From positions 1-64,000 of the forward strand of contig CAZSWR010000003.1 of the NCBI GenBank assembly GCA_964610885.1: a stretch of DNA of 64,000 bases, in the 5' to 3' direction. Source of the DNA: CAZSWR01 sp964610885. GTDB lineage: Bacteria > Bacteroidota > Ignavibacteria > Kapaibacteriales > UBA2268. Within the stretch, counting starts at the first letter, position 1. The number at the start of each line of letters is the position of its first letter. A program made the translations under genes and the position numbers. Of this stretch, positions 1 to 8,641 are shown piece by piece. Below the pieces are notes generated by a model. It saw nothing but the letters and a program-made list of their open reading frames with translations, ran no database searches and was not told the origin of the DNA.

Positions 1-1
1 G

Positions 2-1330
2 GACTTCCGCCGCGCATCCGAATCGTACCGCCGCGCCGCCTCGATGGCCGAAACCTCCGAGGAAGGCCAGTACTCGATGTACCAGCTTTGCAACTCGCTC
101 TACAGGCTGGGCAGCCTGGACGAGGCCGGCAATTCCCTACGCGCATTCCTTTCGAAGTACCCCAAATCGCCATACGCACCATACACGATGTACCTTTCCG
201 GCTGGATCAAATTCCAACAGAAAAGGTATGCCGAATCAATTGATATATTCAAATCTTTGGCGCAGACCTACCCGGCGAGCGAACTGAAAGTGCGGGCCGA
301 CTATGCAGTGGCCGATGCTTATTACAACCTTGGCAACTACGAAGTGGCTCTCGCTTCGTACAAACGAATTATCGAAAACTATCCGAACAACGCACTCGCT
401 CCCGAAGCTCTGAAAGGCGTCCAGTATTGCCTCGTGGCGCTCGGACGCGAAGAGGAAGCCCTACAGATCGTCGAAACCTATACCGAGACGAACCCGACTT
501 CGCCCTTCGCACCCGAATTCATGAAAAAGAAAATCGAATTCCTCTACCAAGCGAAGCGCTTCAAAGACGCCGCCTCCGAATACGAAAACTTTATTCAGAA
601 ATATCCGGAAAACGACAAGAACGACGAAGCTCTGTTTTGGATGGGAAAAAGCTATGCAAACCTGAACGAAGTCGATAAAGCCGTCGATGCCTTCCACCGC
701 TTGCAGAAAAGGTATCCGAAGAGTTCGTTCACGCCGGACAGCTGGTTGGAGCTTGGACTGCTCTACAAACAAGTCGGCCGGATCGATATGGCCGATTCCA
801 GCTTCTCGAAGCTGCGCCAGCAATACCCGACGGATTTGATCACCGCGCAAGCGAATTTCGAGCTTGCCTCGATCAAATACGGAATCGGGGACACGGCCGC
901 CGCTGTCGATATTTTCCGCGAAACAGCCATTAAATTCAGCAATACGGAATTTGCCGACACCAGTTTGTACCACTTGGCAATGTATTACCGCTTCAAGGGC
1001 ATGAACGATTCGGCGCGCATGGCGTTCACCGTGCTGGCCTCCAAGATTCAGAACCCGAAACTGTCGGCCGAGGCGCAATTCCGCATCGGTGAGCTTTGGC
1101 TTTCCGAGGGCGACTTTGCCGCTGCCGAGCAGGCATTCCTGTCGGTCCGCGAACGTTTCTCAGGCATCGAGGATTGGTTCTCGCTGGCCCTGCTGAGCCT
1201 TGGCGAATGCTACGAACACCTCCAACGCACAGACCAAGCCGAAGAGGTTTATAAATATATTATGTCGCTCCGGCCGGACGACGATTTCGGCAAAACGGCC
1301 AAATACAGACTCAAAGAATTGAAAAAATAA
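2..1330 (+). CDS. TPR-repeat protein, 5' end cut by the window edge
   Basis: The reading frame is already open at base 2. The first ATG is at 44, but the 14 codons before it continue the same repeat pattern, so the true start lies left of the window. The visible 440 or so residues are almost entirely tetratricopeptide-like helical repeats of about 35 residues, with recurring aromatic-Gly-Ala patterns and a Tyr-Pro near each repeat end (for example KYPKSPYAP, TYPASEL, NYPNNALAP, KYPENDKND). This spacing is typical of envelope TPR proteins of the BamD/YbgF/Tol-Pal type. TPR proteins act as scaffolds for protein-protein contacts; no partner can be named. The gene lies 20-35 bases before an outer-membrane beta-barrel gene on the same strand, so the two are probably cotranscribed and this protein is probably periplasmic (inference). 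No enzymatic domain is visible. Confidence 0.85.
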   Translation, partial: DFRRASESYRRAASMAETSEEGQYSMYQLCNSLYRLGSLDEAGNSLRAFLSKYPKSPYAPYTMYLSGWIKFQQKRYAESIDIFKSLAQTYPASELKVRADYAVADAYYNLGNYEVALASYKRIIENYPNNALAPEALKGVQYCLVALGREEEALQIVETYTETNPTSPFAPEFMKKKIEFLYQAKRFKDAASEYENFIQKYPENDKNDEALFWMGKSYANLNEVDKAVDAFHRLQKRYPKSSFTPDSWLELGLLYKQVGRIDMADSSFSKLRQQYPTDLITAQANFELASIKYGIGDTAAAVDIFRETAIKFSNTEFADTSLYHLAMYYRFKGMNDSARMAFTVLASKIQNPKLSAEAQFRIGELWLSEGDFAAAEQAFLSVRERFSGIEDWFSLALLSLGECYEHLQRTDQAEEVYKYIMSLRPDDDFGKTAKYRLKELKK

Positions 1331-1364
1331 CAATATTTCGTCGAAATATTTGATGATTGCAAAA

Positions 1365-2981
1365 ATGAAAAAGAATCTGACTAAAATATTGATCGCATTG
1401 GCGGCCGCGGCCGCTCCGCTGTGCTCCAAGGCACAGGCCCCCGCACCCGAACAGGCCGAACAACACGCCAAGCCTGTCGAATTGCAGACCTTCATCATCG
1501 AGGGCAAAGAAGTCCTTAACGTCCCTTCGGGAATCAAGCAGTTCCCGGCCCGCACCTCGGCGCTAATGAAATCCGAGATAGACTCGCTCAATTCTTTGGT
1601 AAAAATGCAATCAACCATATTGCCAACGAAGCCCCTTCCGACAACTTATTTCTCGAAGCCTGCCCACAGTGGCTTCCTCGGGGCGGAAATTGGCCTGTAC
1701 ATGAGCCCGAAGCTCAACGCCGGATACGCCATGACGGTCGATGGGTACAATCTTTTTGCCAATGCCGGATTGGAAAACTCGAACGGCAGCACGACAAACG
1801 CCGACTACACAGACGCCTTTGTCCGAATCAGTTCGGACTACACAGCGCCAGATAAATTTGTCTTCTTCGGGGGCAGCCGCACTCGGGCAAGCCTCGATTT
1901 CCGCTCGTTGAACTACAACCTGTACGGCCTGGCCGGCGCACCGCACCGGAACACGAACCATTTTTCGGCCGGAGTGGAGAGCAAAGGCTCGCCAGACGGC
2001 AATACGTGTTTCAGCATGGGCGCGGATATGGAAATGTTTTCAATGGCCACCACCGGGCTGGCCAAGGCAGACGATTCGCATTTCGGTGGATTCGCCGAAA
2101 TCACGACCAAATACAATGGCCTTGAGTTTGGCGGAGCGCTCGGCTTGGGATTCAATTCGTACCGCGAATCCGGAATGAGTTTGAATCTGGCCGCATTGGC
2201 GAAATACCGAATCGATGAAAAAATGGTTGCCAAAGCCCGCCTTGGCGTCGAAACTGCGAAAAGCTCCGAGGGCGACAACAGAGTGGCGCCCGTGGCCGGA
2301 TTGGAAGTCTGGTACGATGCGAACAAAGATTTTACGCTCGTCGGCAACATCTGCACTTCGCTCGAAAAAGCAAACCTCCGCAGCCTGTCGCTTTCGAGCG
2401 CATACATGACCGATTCGCTGCCGGTTGTGGACTTCGGTACGAAAATAGATTTTTCTGTTACGGCCAAATACCACCCGTCGGAAAGGCTGCTCGGTGCGGT
2501 TACTGCCGGCTTCGTAGCCAATAACCGGACGCCCGTTTTTGCGTCGGATTCGTCCAAGAATGTATCGCTCGCGTACCTCGAGGGATCGACGGCGTATCTG
2601 AATACAGAAATTGACTATTTCATAACGAAATCGGACAAACTGACCGCTTCGTTTTGCTACAAAAGCGCGACGCTTTCGGGCGCAGACGTGCAGACATACA
2701 CGCCCGCAATCCTCTTCGGCGCGAACTACCGCCGCGAATGGCTGCCGGAATTCTCCACGCAGGCCGCAATCACCTACATCGGGAAGAAATACACAGACAT
2801 CGCCAATACGCGCGAGCTGGACGCATACATGCACCTGGCGCTGCGTGCCGATTACTCGATTAGCGAAAAATTTTCGATCAACGCGCGGCTGGAAAATCTT
2901 ATCAATTCCGAAGTTTACCTCTGGGACGGCTACAAAGAACGCGACCTATTTTTCGGAATCGGACTGCTCCTTAAGTTCTAA
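1365..2981 (+). CDS. Outer-membrane beta-barrel protein
   Basis: Predicted outer-membrane barrel of 538 residues. The N-terminus (MKKNLTKILIALAAAAAPL, then CSKAQA) is a classical signal peptide; ATG 1365 was chosen for its Lys-rich n-region, although ATG 1353 in the same frame is possible. After a short periplasmic linker the rest alternates polar and hydrophobic residues with many Tyr, Asn and Gly, as in TonB-dependent or FadL-type barrels. It ends in Phe (LLLKF), the usual C-terminal signal for BAM-dependent insertion. I see no convincing TonB plug domain, so the substrate is unknown. It follows the TPR gene closely and probably shares its transcript. Its last codons and stop overlap one end of a dispersed repeat (2979-3059). 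Confidence 0.75.
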   Translation: MKKNLTKILIALAAAAAPLCSKAQAPAPEQAEQHAKPVELQTFIIEGKEVLNVPSGIKQFPARTSALMKSEIDSLNSLVKMQSTILPTKPLPTTYFSKPAHSGFLGAEIGLYMSPKLNAGYAMTVDGYNLFANAGLENSNGSTTNADYTDAFVRISSDYTAPDKFVFFGGSRTRASLDFRSLNYNLYGLAGAPHRNTNHFSAGVESKGSPDGNTCFSMGADMEMFSMATTGLAKADDSHFGGFAEITTKYNGLEFGGALGLGFNSYRESGMSLNLAALAKYRIDEKMVAKARLGVETAKSSEGDNRVAPVAGLEVWYDANKDFTLVGNICTSLEKANLRSLSLSSAYMTDSLPVVDFGTKIDFSVTAKYHPSERLLGAVTAGFVANNRTPVFASDSSKNVSLAYLEGSTAYLNTEIDYFITKSDKLTASFCYKSATLSGADVQTYTPAILFGANYRREWLPEFSTQAAITYIGKKYTDIANTRELDAYMHLALRADYSISEKFSINARLENLINSEVYLWDGYKERDLFFGIGLLLKF

Positions 2982-3059
2982 TATAAGGAAAAATGAATTC
3001 TTGTTCATCTTTCCTTTCTTCATTGCGCTGCCCTTTAAAAATAAAGTGGCAGTCGCCAC
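2979..3059 (-). repeat. Dispersed repeat family A, copy 1
   Basis: About 81 bp, ending in the hairpin GTGGCAGTCGCCAC (3046-3059). It matches copies near 25841, 29500, 43148, 47731 and 50584, and partial copies at 17491 and 44631. The distal end overlaps the TAA stop of the beta-barrel gene. Confidence 0.8.
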
Positions 3060-3354
3060 ATAATTATTTTTGGTATAGGACCAAGCCGCCTCTTGCCCTC
3101 ATCATTCCAAAGTGAGTGGGCTGGCTGTGCATATACTGGAAACCAGCCGAAATATGCAATACACAAACAATCCACCGGGCAATCGTTGCGACGGCATCCG
3201 GACGCCCAACAGAATTCTTTTTCCGGCCAGTATTCGCCGGTGCTTGTTTCGGAAACGCGCAGTGCCGGGCACTTCCTGGGCGCTGAGGGCGCCGCCCGAG
3301 GCATCGCGACGGAATATGTGAATCTGTAAAAATAATGCAGCTTGCGAAAATCAT
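3060..3354. other. Gene-free stretch, nothing recognised
   Basis: Between the family A repeat and the rpmG promoter. Short open frames exist on both strands but overlap each other and show no family features. No tRNA-like fold was recognised. Confidence 0.4.
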
Positions 3355-3385
3355 TTTGATTTTATTATAATTAGTTGTAAATTTG
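3355..3385 (+). promoter_or_regulatory. Bacteroidota-type promoter of rpmG
   Basis: TTTG at 3355-3358, a 19-base spacer and TAAATTTG at 3378-3385 exactly match the Bacteroidota primary-sigma consensus TTTG-N19-TAnnTTTG. The expected start of transcription is about 25 bases before the rpmG ATG. Confidence 0.7.
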
Positions 3386-3417
3386 TTGTTCGTGAAAAGT
3401 TACTTTGGAGAAAAGTC

Positions 3418-3597
3418 ATGGCAAAAAAAGAAGTAAGAGTAATGATAACGTTAGAATGCACAGAAGCCAAAAAAGAGGGCAAACCGGCATCGCGTTATAC
3501 AACCATGAAAAACAAACAGCACACAACCGAGAGAATCGAGCTTAAGAAATATAATCCTTTCTTGAGACGCCACACGGTGCACAAAGAAATTCGCTAA
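3418..3597 (+). CDS. rpmG: 50S ribosomal protein L33
   Basis: This 59-residue gene is a component of the large ribosomal subunit. The protein starts MAKKEVRVMITLECTEAKK and ends NPFLRRHTVHKEIR. The L33 signatures are clear: the ITLECTE strand, the TTMKNKQHTTERIELKKY core and the RRHTVHKE tail. It has one cysteine and lacks the paired Cys-X-X-Cys motifs of zinc-binding L33, so it is the zinc-independent (C-minus) form. GGAG at 3407-3410 sits 7 bases before the ATG, one of the clearer Shine-Dalgarno sites here. No secE, nusG or tRNA gene, common L33 neighbours, is visible beside it; it appears to be a single-gene unit with its own promoter. Confidence 0.93.
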   Translation: MAKKEVRVMITLECTEAKKEGKPASRYTTMKNKQHTTERIELKKYNPFLRRHTVHKEIR

Positions 3598-4439
3598 TCC
3601 GATGCGTTTGCGCCAACGCGGTTGCGGGGGCGGCCAACATTTCGGATTGGGATTTGCATCTTTGGAACTCTATTGGCAATTTGTGGTAATGCAGTAAATT
3701 GAATAAGGCTCTGCTTTGAGCAAGCAATTCCTTGCGCTGCCGGCAGTGATCTCGTGTCGAGCCGCGATACACCTAAAATATGCCAATTCAAAGAATTAGG
3801 AAAGCGTGAAACGCCACATTCGTGGATTCGCGCTTTTTGTGTTTCCGGCCGGGCGTTTGGCCTTCGTGAGGTTCCATAGTTTTTGGGGCGCGGTTGCCCC
3901 ACTCTCATACCCAATATTATTCCTTGTCAATTTACCGCCTAATTGCATTTTAGACTCCTCCCACTCAAATCGCAAAAGAACCATTATTCAGTCGATTAAT
4001 GTTTATCAATTAATATTAATTAGCGCTTGCATTGAATTTGAATAATTTGTAATTTGCTCAAAATTGAAATAATACATTTGCTATTCGCTATGAATGAATA
4101 GCTGCAACAATCAAAAACGAATAATAATCGAAAAGCAAGTCTTCTGTTCGAATTATTCAAATGAGGGGCTTCATGCGAAAATGGGAACCTCCGGCTGCAA
4201 GCCCAAACATATGTCAGGCCTTGAGCGATGGCATTAACAACTGCTGTGGGGGTGGTTGCCGAAGCAATAGCAGAGGTTGCAAATTGGTTCGATGCCAGAT
4301 TGCTATCCATGTTTATATAATCAAATTTGTCTCGGGATGAAAAGCCACGAGTTTGTTCCAATATTTCAAAGATGAGTATGAAAAAGGTTTTGATTTTAGC
4401 TTGTATAGTTGTGTTTTTATAATTTGGAGCAATATATAT
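3598..4439. other. Gene-free stretch of about 840 bases
   Basis: No supported gene. The part to about 3920 is GC-richer and contains an inverted repeat around GGGGCGCGGTTGCCCC (near 3884-3900). The rest is AT-rich. Small open frames on both strands at 4020-4360 overlap each other and look like decayed or non-coding sequence. Confidence 0.4.
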
Positions 4440-5660
4440 ATGAAACGAATCGCAATATTGTTTATCTTGCTTTTTGCCGCTTCATGCAGCAAACACGACA
4501 TTGCTCTCACAGGGAATAAAACTAACTCGAACACAATTGCTTATACAAAATATAATAAGCCTATTTCGGGGATTTATAATCTTTCGCCGGAAGGCGCTTT
4601 GTCTCAGTCAAAAAACTATTGCGACAGTGCATTGTCGCTTGCAATGATTAATTTCCTCAATGGCGAATATGATAAATCTAAGAGCAAATTAGAAACACTA
4701 AGGAATTCAACTATTTGCGATTCAAACATTCGCTATTACGCGAACGTCCTTTACCAAGATATTCCACAAGAGGATTCTATAGAAATTTTGCGTTCTCCGC
4801 TGGCAAATATTGAACGCGATACATTACCAATAAAAATGCAGGGTGGATTAGTTACCTTTACCGTTGATATCAATGGGAAAGAGTATTGCTTCCTGTTCGA
4901 CTCGGGCGCCCAACGCTCTGTGTTTTACAACAATGTCCTTACTTCGTTTGGCTCGGACTCGGGGCGTCTTAATGTGTCGAAGAAAGATGTATATGACATT
5001 AACAACATTGCCAAGGTATACCCGATAATAAAGCTGCCAATGATGAGAATCGGAAATACTGAAATTTATAATATTAGGCTTTTCGCCGATTCGAGCCAAG
5101 ACAAATTCACTGCCCGCAATCTATTCATTTTCAATATTTTGGATATTGACGGGATAATTGGATGGGATGTCATCAAAAAATTGCATTGGGAAATTGATTC
5201 TCGAAATGAAGTTATGGTGGTCCAACTGATTACGAATCAGCCAGTAAGCGATTCAAAAAGAAAATCTCTTTCATGGATATACCATCCGGTTGTTTATCTC
5301 TACGATAATGATAATTATAGGTATTCTTTCCTTTTCGACCTTGGGGCTACTAATTCAATATTCTACCCGGTTTTTTGCACCAGATTCGGATTGGACTTAG
5401 AAAACCAGAGCAGATCCAGTGAAAAAACTAAAGGAATAAATTCATCCGGAAAAACTGAAGGCTTTAGAATTGAAAATGTCTTGCTTTGTCAGGATCAATA
5501 CGAGCTTAAGTTTCAGAACACCTTTTCGCCGGAAACCAATGCAGACGGTTCATTTGTCTTCGATGGAGTTTTGGGCGCCGACTGTTATGAAGCCGGCAAA
5601 GTGATAATTGATTTCCCGAACCGGATTTTCTGCATTCAACCATTTAATAATGCCAATTGA
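4440..5660 (+). CDS. Lipoprotein with two retropepsin-like aspartyl protease domains
   Basis: The protein has 406 residues. ATG 4440 gives MKRIAILFILLFAASCSK, a lipoprotein signal with lipobox AASC, preceded by GGAG at about 4426. Two similar halves each carry an aspartyl-protease strand: FLFDSGAQRS with Asp154, and FLFDLGATNS with Asp300. These match the D-S/T-G core of retropepsin-like proteases; in the second half Ser/Thr is replaced by Leu. Later hydrophobic-hydrophobic-Gly motifs (DGIIGWDV and DGVLGADC) fit the psi-loop of the fold. Family knowledge suggests a periplasmic or surface aspartyl peptidase; proteolysis is not proven and the second domain may be degenerate. The TlpA-like gene begins 27 bases downstream, so the two are likely cotranscribed. 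Confidence 0.75.
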   Translation: MKRIAILFILLFAASCSKHDIALTGNKTNSNTIAYTKYNKPISGIYNLSPEGALSQSKNYCDSALSLAMINFLNGEYDKSKSKLETLRNSTICDSNIRYYANVLYQDIPQEDSIEILRSPLANIERDTLPIKMQGGLVTFTVDINGKEYCFLFDSGAQRSVFYNNVLTSFGSDSGRLNVSKKDVYDINNIAKVYPIIKLPMMRIGNTEIYNIRLFADSSQDKFTARNLFIFNILDIDGIIGWDVIKKLHWEIDSRNEVMVVQLITNQPVSDSKRKSLSWIYHPVVYLYDNDNYRYSFLFDLGATNSIFYPVFCTRFGLDLENQSRSSEKTKGINSSGKTEGFRIENVLLCQDQYELKFQNTFSPETNADGSFVFDGVLGADCYEAGKVIIDFPNRIFCIQPFNNAN

Positions 5661-5687
5661 CAAAATCACTTTTTTTTAAGTAAAACA

Positions 5688-7292
5688 ATGAAAAAAACAA
5701 ATCTCTTCTCGTTACTGCTTCTGTTCCTTTGCTTGGAGTATACGGCCGTTTGCGCCGAAAATCAGACTACCATTTTCGTTAGGAATAATGGCAAGCCTGT
5801 TCGAGCCTCTGAAGTCGTAATAATGGATAAAGACAACGTCGATGGGAAACCCGCCAAACGGCTCGATAGTGCTTCGTATCTTATTGAAACAATAAGAAAC
5901 ACAGGAGCGTATGTCCTTGTTAATGCCCCAAATTCCAGGCGCATGGATGTTTTGTTGTATAGGCAACAGTTAAACGATACGATTATTGTTGATCTGTCGG
6001 ACAACACACTAAGAAATGAGTTCTTCTGGCTTTATGGCAATTATAACGATTTCGATAAGGAGACGATGTTGCCATTCGATGCCGAAAACGGAGTTTTCCA
6101 CGTGGCTGTGAAGTCCACGAAGAAAAATCTTGTCTATAGTTTTCGCGGCGATACCGAAACCGGAGCAAATCTGTGCGATATGAACGCCGACAGTATCATA
6201 TACCAAAACGGTGAGTTTTTTTCTGTGCGCAATAGCGAGAATGGCGAGTTCAATTTTGACGTTCCTCTGATTGAGTTTAAACGAGCAAATCGCGAAGCCT
6301 CAATGCGTTCGACGAATAATGAAGAACTGAATGCTTTTTTGGGGATTCTGAAAGGCATCAGCGATCGGAAGGTTAGTTTTTTCTCGAAGAGGCCCATCAG
6401 CGATACGGATATTGATGAATATTTACTGTCTGTTGAGCGCCTGATTGCAAGCGCGGCCAACCCGATACACAAAAAATTATATGCTTATCATTATCTCGAC
6501 GTGGCGACAATTGTCGCGAATTACACCAACCCGAAATACAAATTGAACAAAGAGTTGCTTATGGAATGCATTAATACAATTCCTGCCAATGACGCAATTT
6601 GGTTAAAGAATCCCTATAAGCTTATTAATTCATTGTTGATATCTGAACATTCGGGTACAGATTCCATACTTAAAGAGTTTGTTGAAGCATTTAAGTCTTC
6701 CGAAACTTCGTATAATGCGATTGATCTTGTGGCATCTTTCTATAAGTCCAAGAACGACAAGCAGAAATTGAGCCGCCTCTTGGAGATCGTCCAGAAGAAC
6801 CAAGTGCTGATACCAAACTCTGGCTTAATCATGCAGGATGCAAAATCTTTCCTCGACAGCCGGAGCAAAAGCGATTCAAGTTTTGCCTTTATTTCGCTAA
6901 GCGATACGTCGCAAATACATGAAATTTCCGACTTCCAAGGGAAATTTGTACTTGTGGATTTCTGGGCCACGTGGTGCACGGGCTGCATTAATGAAATTAA
7001 CTCGACATTGATTGATGTCAGCAAGGAATTGCCGGCTGATAAATTTGTAATGCTGTCCATTTCGACAGATAACAATGTGGCGAAAACGTGCAAATTCTAC
7101 AAGTCCAAGATCAAGGCATCATGGGCATTTGGTATCATGCCAAACGGCCATTCGTACATGAAATCCAAATTCAACAACAATTATCTGCCGTTCAAGGTAT
7201 TATATAATCCAGAGGGTAGAATCGTTGCTTGGGGAGACGATCTTTCCGGCGATGACTTGGTTGCGGCCATAAAGAAGTATATGGAGAGATGA
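5688..7292 (+). CDS. TlpA-family thioredoxin-like protein
   Basis: A secreted protein of 534 residues. The N-terminus MKKTNLFSLLLLFLCLEY is a signal peptide cleaved near VCAENQ. About 370 residues of mixed, partly helical sequence without a recognised domain follow. The last 150 residues form a thioredoxin fold: VLVDFWATWCTGCINE has the active-site pair Cys430-X-X-Cys433, and a cis-Pro-type segment (YLPFKVLYNPEGRI) and an alpha/beta end follow. This matches TlpA/ResA-like periplasmic thiol-disulfide oxidoreductases, which in Bacteroidota often carry long N-terminal extensions. It lies just after the retropepsin-like lipoprotein, suggesting envelope quality control or protein maturation (inference). 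Confidence 0.85.
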   Translation: MKKTNLFSLLLLFLCLEYTAVCAENQTTIFVRNNGKPVRASEVVIMDKDNVDGKPAKRLDSASYLIETIRNTGAYVLVNAPNSRRMDVLLYRQQLNDTIIVDLSDNTLRNEFFWLYGNYNDFDKETMLPFDAENGVFHVAVKSTKKNLVYSFRGDTETGANLCDMNADSIIYQNGEFFSVRNSENGEFNFDVPLIEFKRANREASMRSTNNEELNAFLGILKGISDRKVSFFSKRPISDTDIDEYLLSVERLIASAANPIHKKLYAYHYLDVATIVANYTNPKYKLNKELLMECINTIPANDAIWLKNPYKLINSLLISEHSGTDSILKEFVEAFKSSETSYNAIDLVASFYKSKNDKQKLSRLLEIVQKNQVLIPNSGLIMQDAKSFLDSRSKSDSSFAFISLSDTSQIHEISDFQGKFVLVDFWATWCTGCINEINSTLIDVSKELPADKFVMLSISTDNNVAKTCKFYKSKIKASWAFGIMPNGHSYMKSKFNNNYLPFKVLYNPEGRIVAWGDDLSGDDLVAAIKKYMER

Positions 7293-7326
7293 TGAATTTG
7301 TCTCTTCGCCATACTGTGTTGAATAC

Positions 7327-8097
7327 TCATTTCTTCTCTTGTAATCGGCGAGTATATTCCAAAACGGCCGTTTGCGGCAGAATCGGTATCAAGCATTTGA
7401 TCATGCCGCGGAATTCGGTAATCAGCTCGCGTTTGCCCTGCATCATTGCTTCGTAGCCGCGGCGGGCGGTGTATTCGGCAGTTTTTGTTTTCGAGAAAAG
7501 TTTGGTGCCGCCGAGGTCGCTCGCGGAGATGAAACCGGTATCGACTGGCCCGGGGCACAGCACAGTAACGCTGACGCCTGTGCCCTTCAGCTCGTGGGCG
7601 ATCGCCTCGCTGAACGAGACCACGAATGCTTTGGTGGCGAAATAAACAGCTTGGAGCGGGCCGGGCATGAACCCAGCCGTCGAGCCGATGTTCAGTATCC
7701 GGCCGCGGCGGTGCTCGACCATGCCGGGCAGCACGAGTCGGGTCAGTTCGGTGAGGGCCAGGATGTTCAGGTTGATCATTGCCAGGTCTGCGCTCCAATC
7801 GCGCTCGTGGAATTTGCCATAGCCACCGAATCCGGCATTGTTGATCAGGAACTCGATTTCGATGGATCGCGAGCGGATTTCCTCCCAAAGCTCGGCCGGC
7901 GCGTTCCTCTCGGAAAGGTCTTTGGCGATGCAAAGGACTTCCACGCCGTGCTTAGATTCCAATTCATTCTTCAGTTTGTCTAACTCGTTTGCCCGCCGTG
8001 CTGCGAGCACGAGGTCTCCGCCGCCGGCCGCATGGATCCGGGCCAGCTCCTTGCCGATACCGCTCGATGCGCCTGTTATCAATGCTGTTTTCTTCAT
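7327..8097 (-). CDS. Short-chain dehydrogenase/reductase
   Basis: NAD(P)-dependent oxidoreductase of 256 residues. The start at 8097 (MKKTALITGASSGIGKEL) puts the nucleotide-binding TGASSGIG motif at the N-terminus, as in classical SDRs; a longer frame upstream has no family support. Other family marks are LINNAGFGGYG, the catalytic Ser in the NIGSTAG strand, and the YFATKAFV segment with the catalytic Tyr-X-X-X-Lys. PGPVDTGF matches the usual Pro-Gly loop. It resembles the DltE/YqjQ-like group of broad-specificity reductases; the substrate cannot be inferred. The gene converges with the TlpA-like gene, whose stop is only 34 bases away. Confidence 0.9.
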   Translation of the reverse strand: MKKTALITGASSGIGKELARIHAAGGGDLVLAARRANELDKLKNELESKHGVEVLCIAKDLSERNAPAELWEEIRSRSIEIEFLINNAGFGGYGKFHERDWSADLAMINLNILALTELTRLVLPGMVEHRRGRILNIGSTAGFMPGPLQAVYFATKAFVVSFSEAIAHELKGTGVSVTVLCPGPVDTGFISASDLGGTKLFSKTKTAEYTARRGYEAMMQGKRELITEFRGMIKCLIPILPQTAVLEYTRRLQEKK

Positions 8098-8132
8098 TTT
8101 TGAGCAATCAAAATTGTTAAGTAATAAACTCA

Positions 8133-8140
8133 CAAATATA
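8133..8140 (-). promoter_or_regulatory. Likely -7 element of the SDR gene
   Basis: On the minus strand TATATTTG matches the TAnnTTTG element, about 36 bases before the SDR ATG. The matching -33 element is weak (TTTT rather than TTTG). Confidence 0.4.
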
Positions 8141-8641
8141 ATACTTATATAAAAGCGAAAAGTTGCAGATTATTCGGAATTAGTTGATATGTTGATTAGC
8201 AGATGTGTTGATGTGATGATTTGCATGAATTGTAGGGGCGGGTTCCAAACCCGTCCTCTTGCATGAAACTCAAATCACAGTTCTGATGTTTTTTGCCGAT
8301 GTTCCTAATCACAAAACCAAGCTAAAAAATTGATGCTATATTGCTATTTCACAATAATTGAGAAATCCACGCTCCGACAGAAATAATTGAAATATTTGCT
8401 TCTTATCAAATTGTTTTATAACTTTGTAACAAAGAAATTAAAAGAAGAATCCACATGGCAGAGTTCTTCATTAGATATATTGGAAAGTATCGTATCTAAA
8501 GCTTTAAGCACCAAACCATACGGACTAATTTACCATTTCTAAATATTGAATTGCAAAAAATCTGCACTGTGCGCAAGCTCCGATCCGATACGTTTTTTTT
8601 GTCTTTATTATAATCATTATTACTTAACCTATAGGTGTTAT
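8141..8641. other. Intergenic stretch with one palindromic repeat
   Basis: About 500 bases between divergent genes. A TGATGTGATGATT-rich segment (8185-8230) leads into the palindrome GTAGGGGCGGGTT/AACCCGTCC at 8232-8256 (family G). The rest to 8641 is AT-rich and must hold the promoter of the 8642 gene, but no exact consensus stands out. Confidence 0.5.
8232..8256. repeat. Palindromic repeat family G, copy 1
   Basis: Imperfect palindrome with arms GGACGGGTT and AACCCGTCC type. Similar short palindromes occur at 22068, 23262, 23337, 54322, 54431 and 61803. Confidence 0.6.

Noticed and set aside
461..1078. Long minus-strand frame opposite the TPR gene
   Set aside because: It is antisense to a clear repeat protein in a GC-rich gene; the sequence looks like a codon-bias shadow.
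4020..4361. 113-codon minus-strand frame and overlapping 58-codon plus-strand frame
   Set aside because: Both are open by chance in the same DNA; neither has a start signal or a known family, though a decayed gene cannot be excluded.
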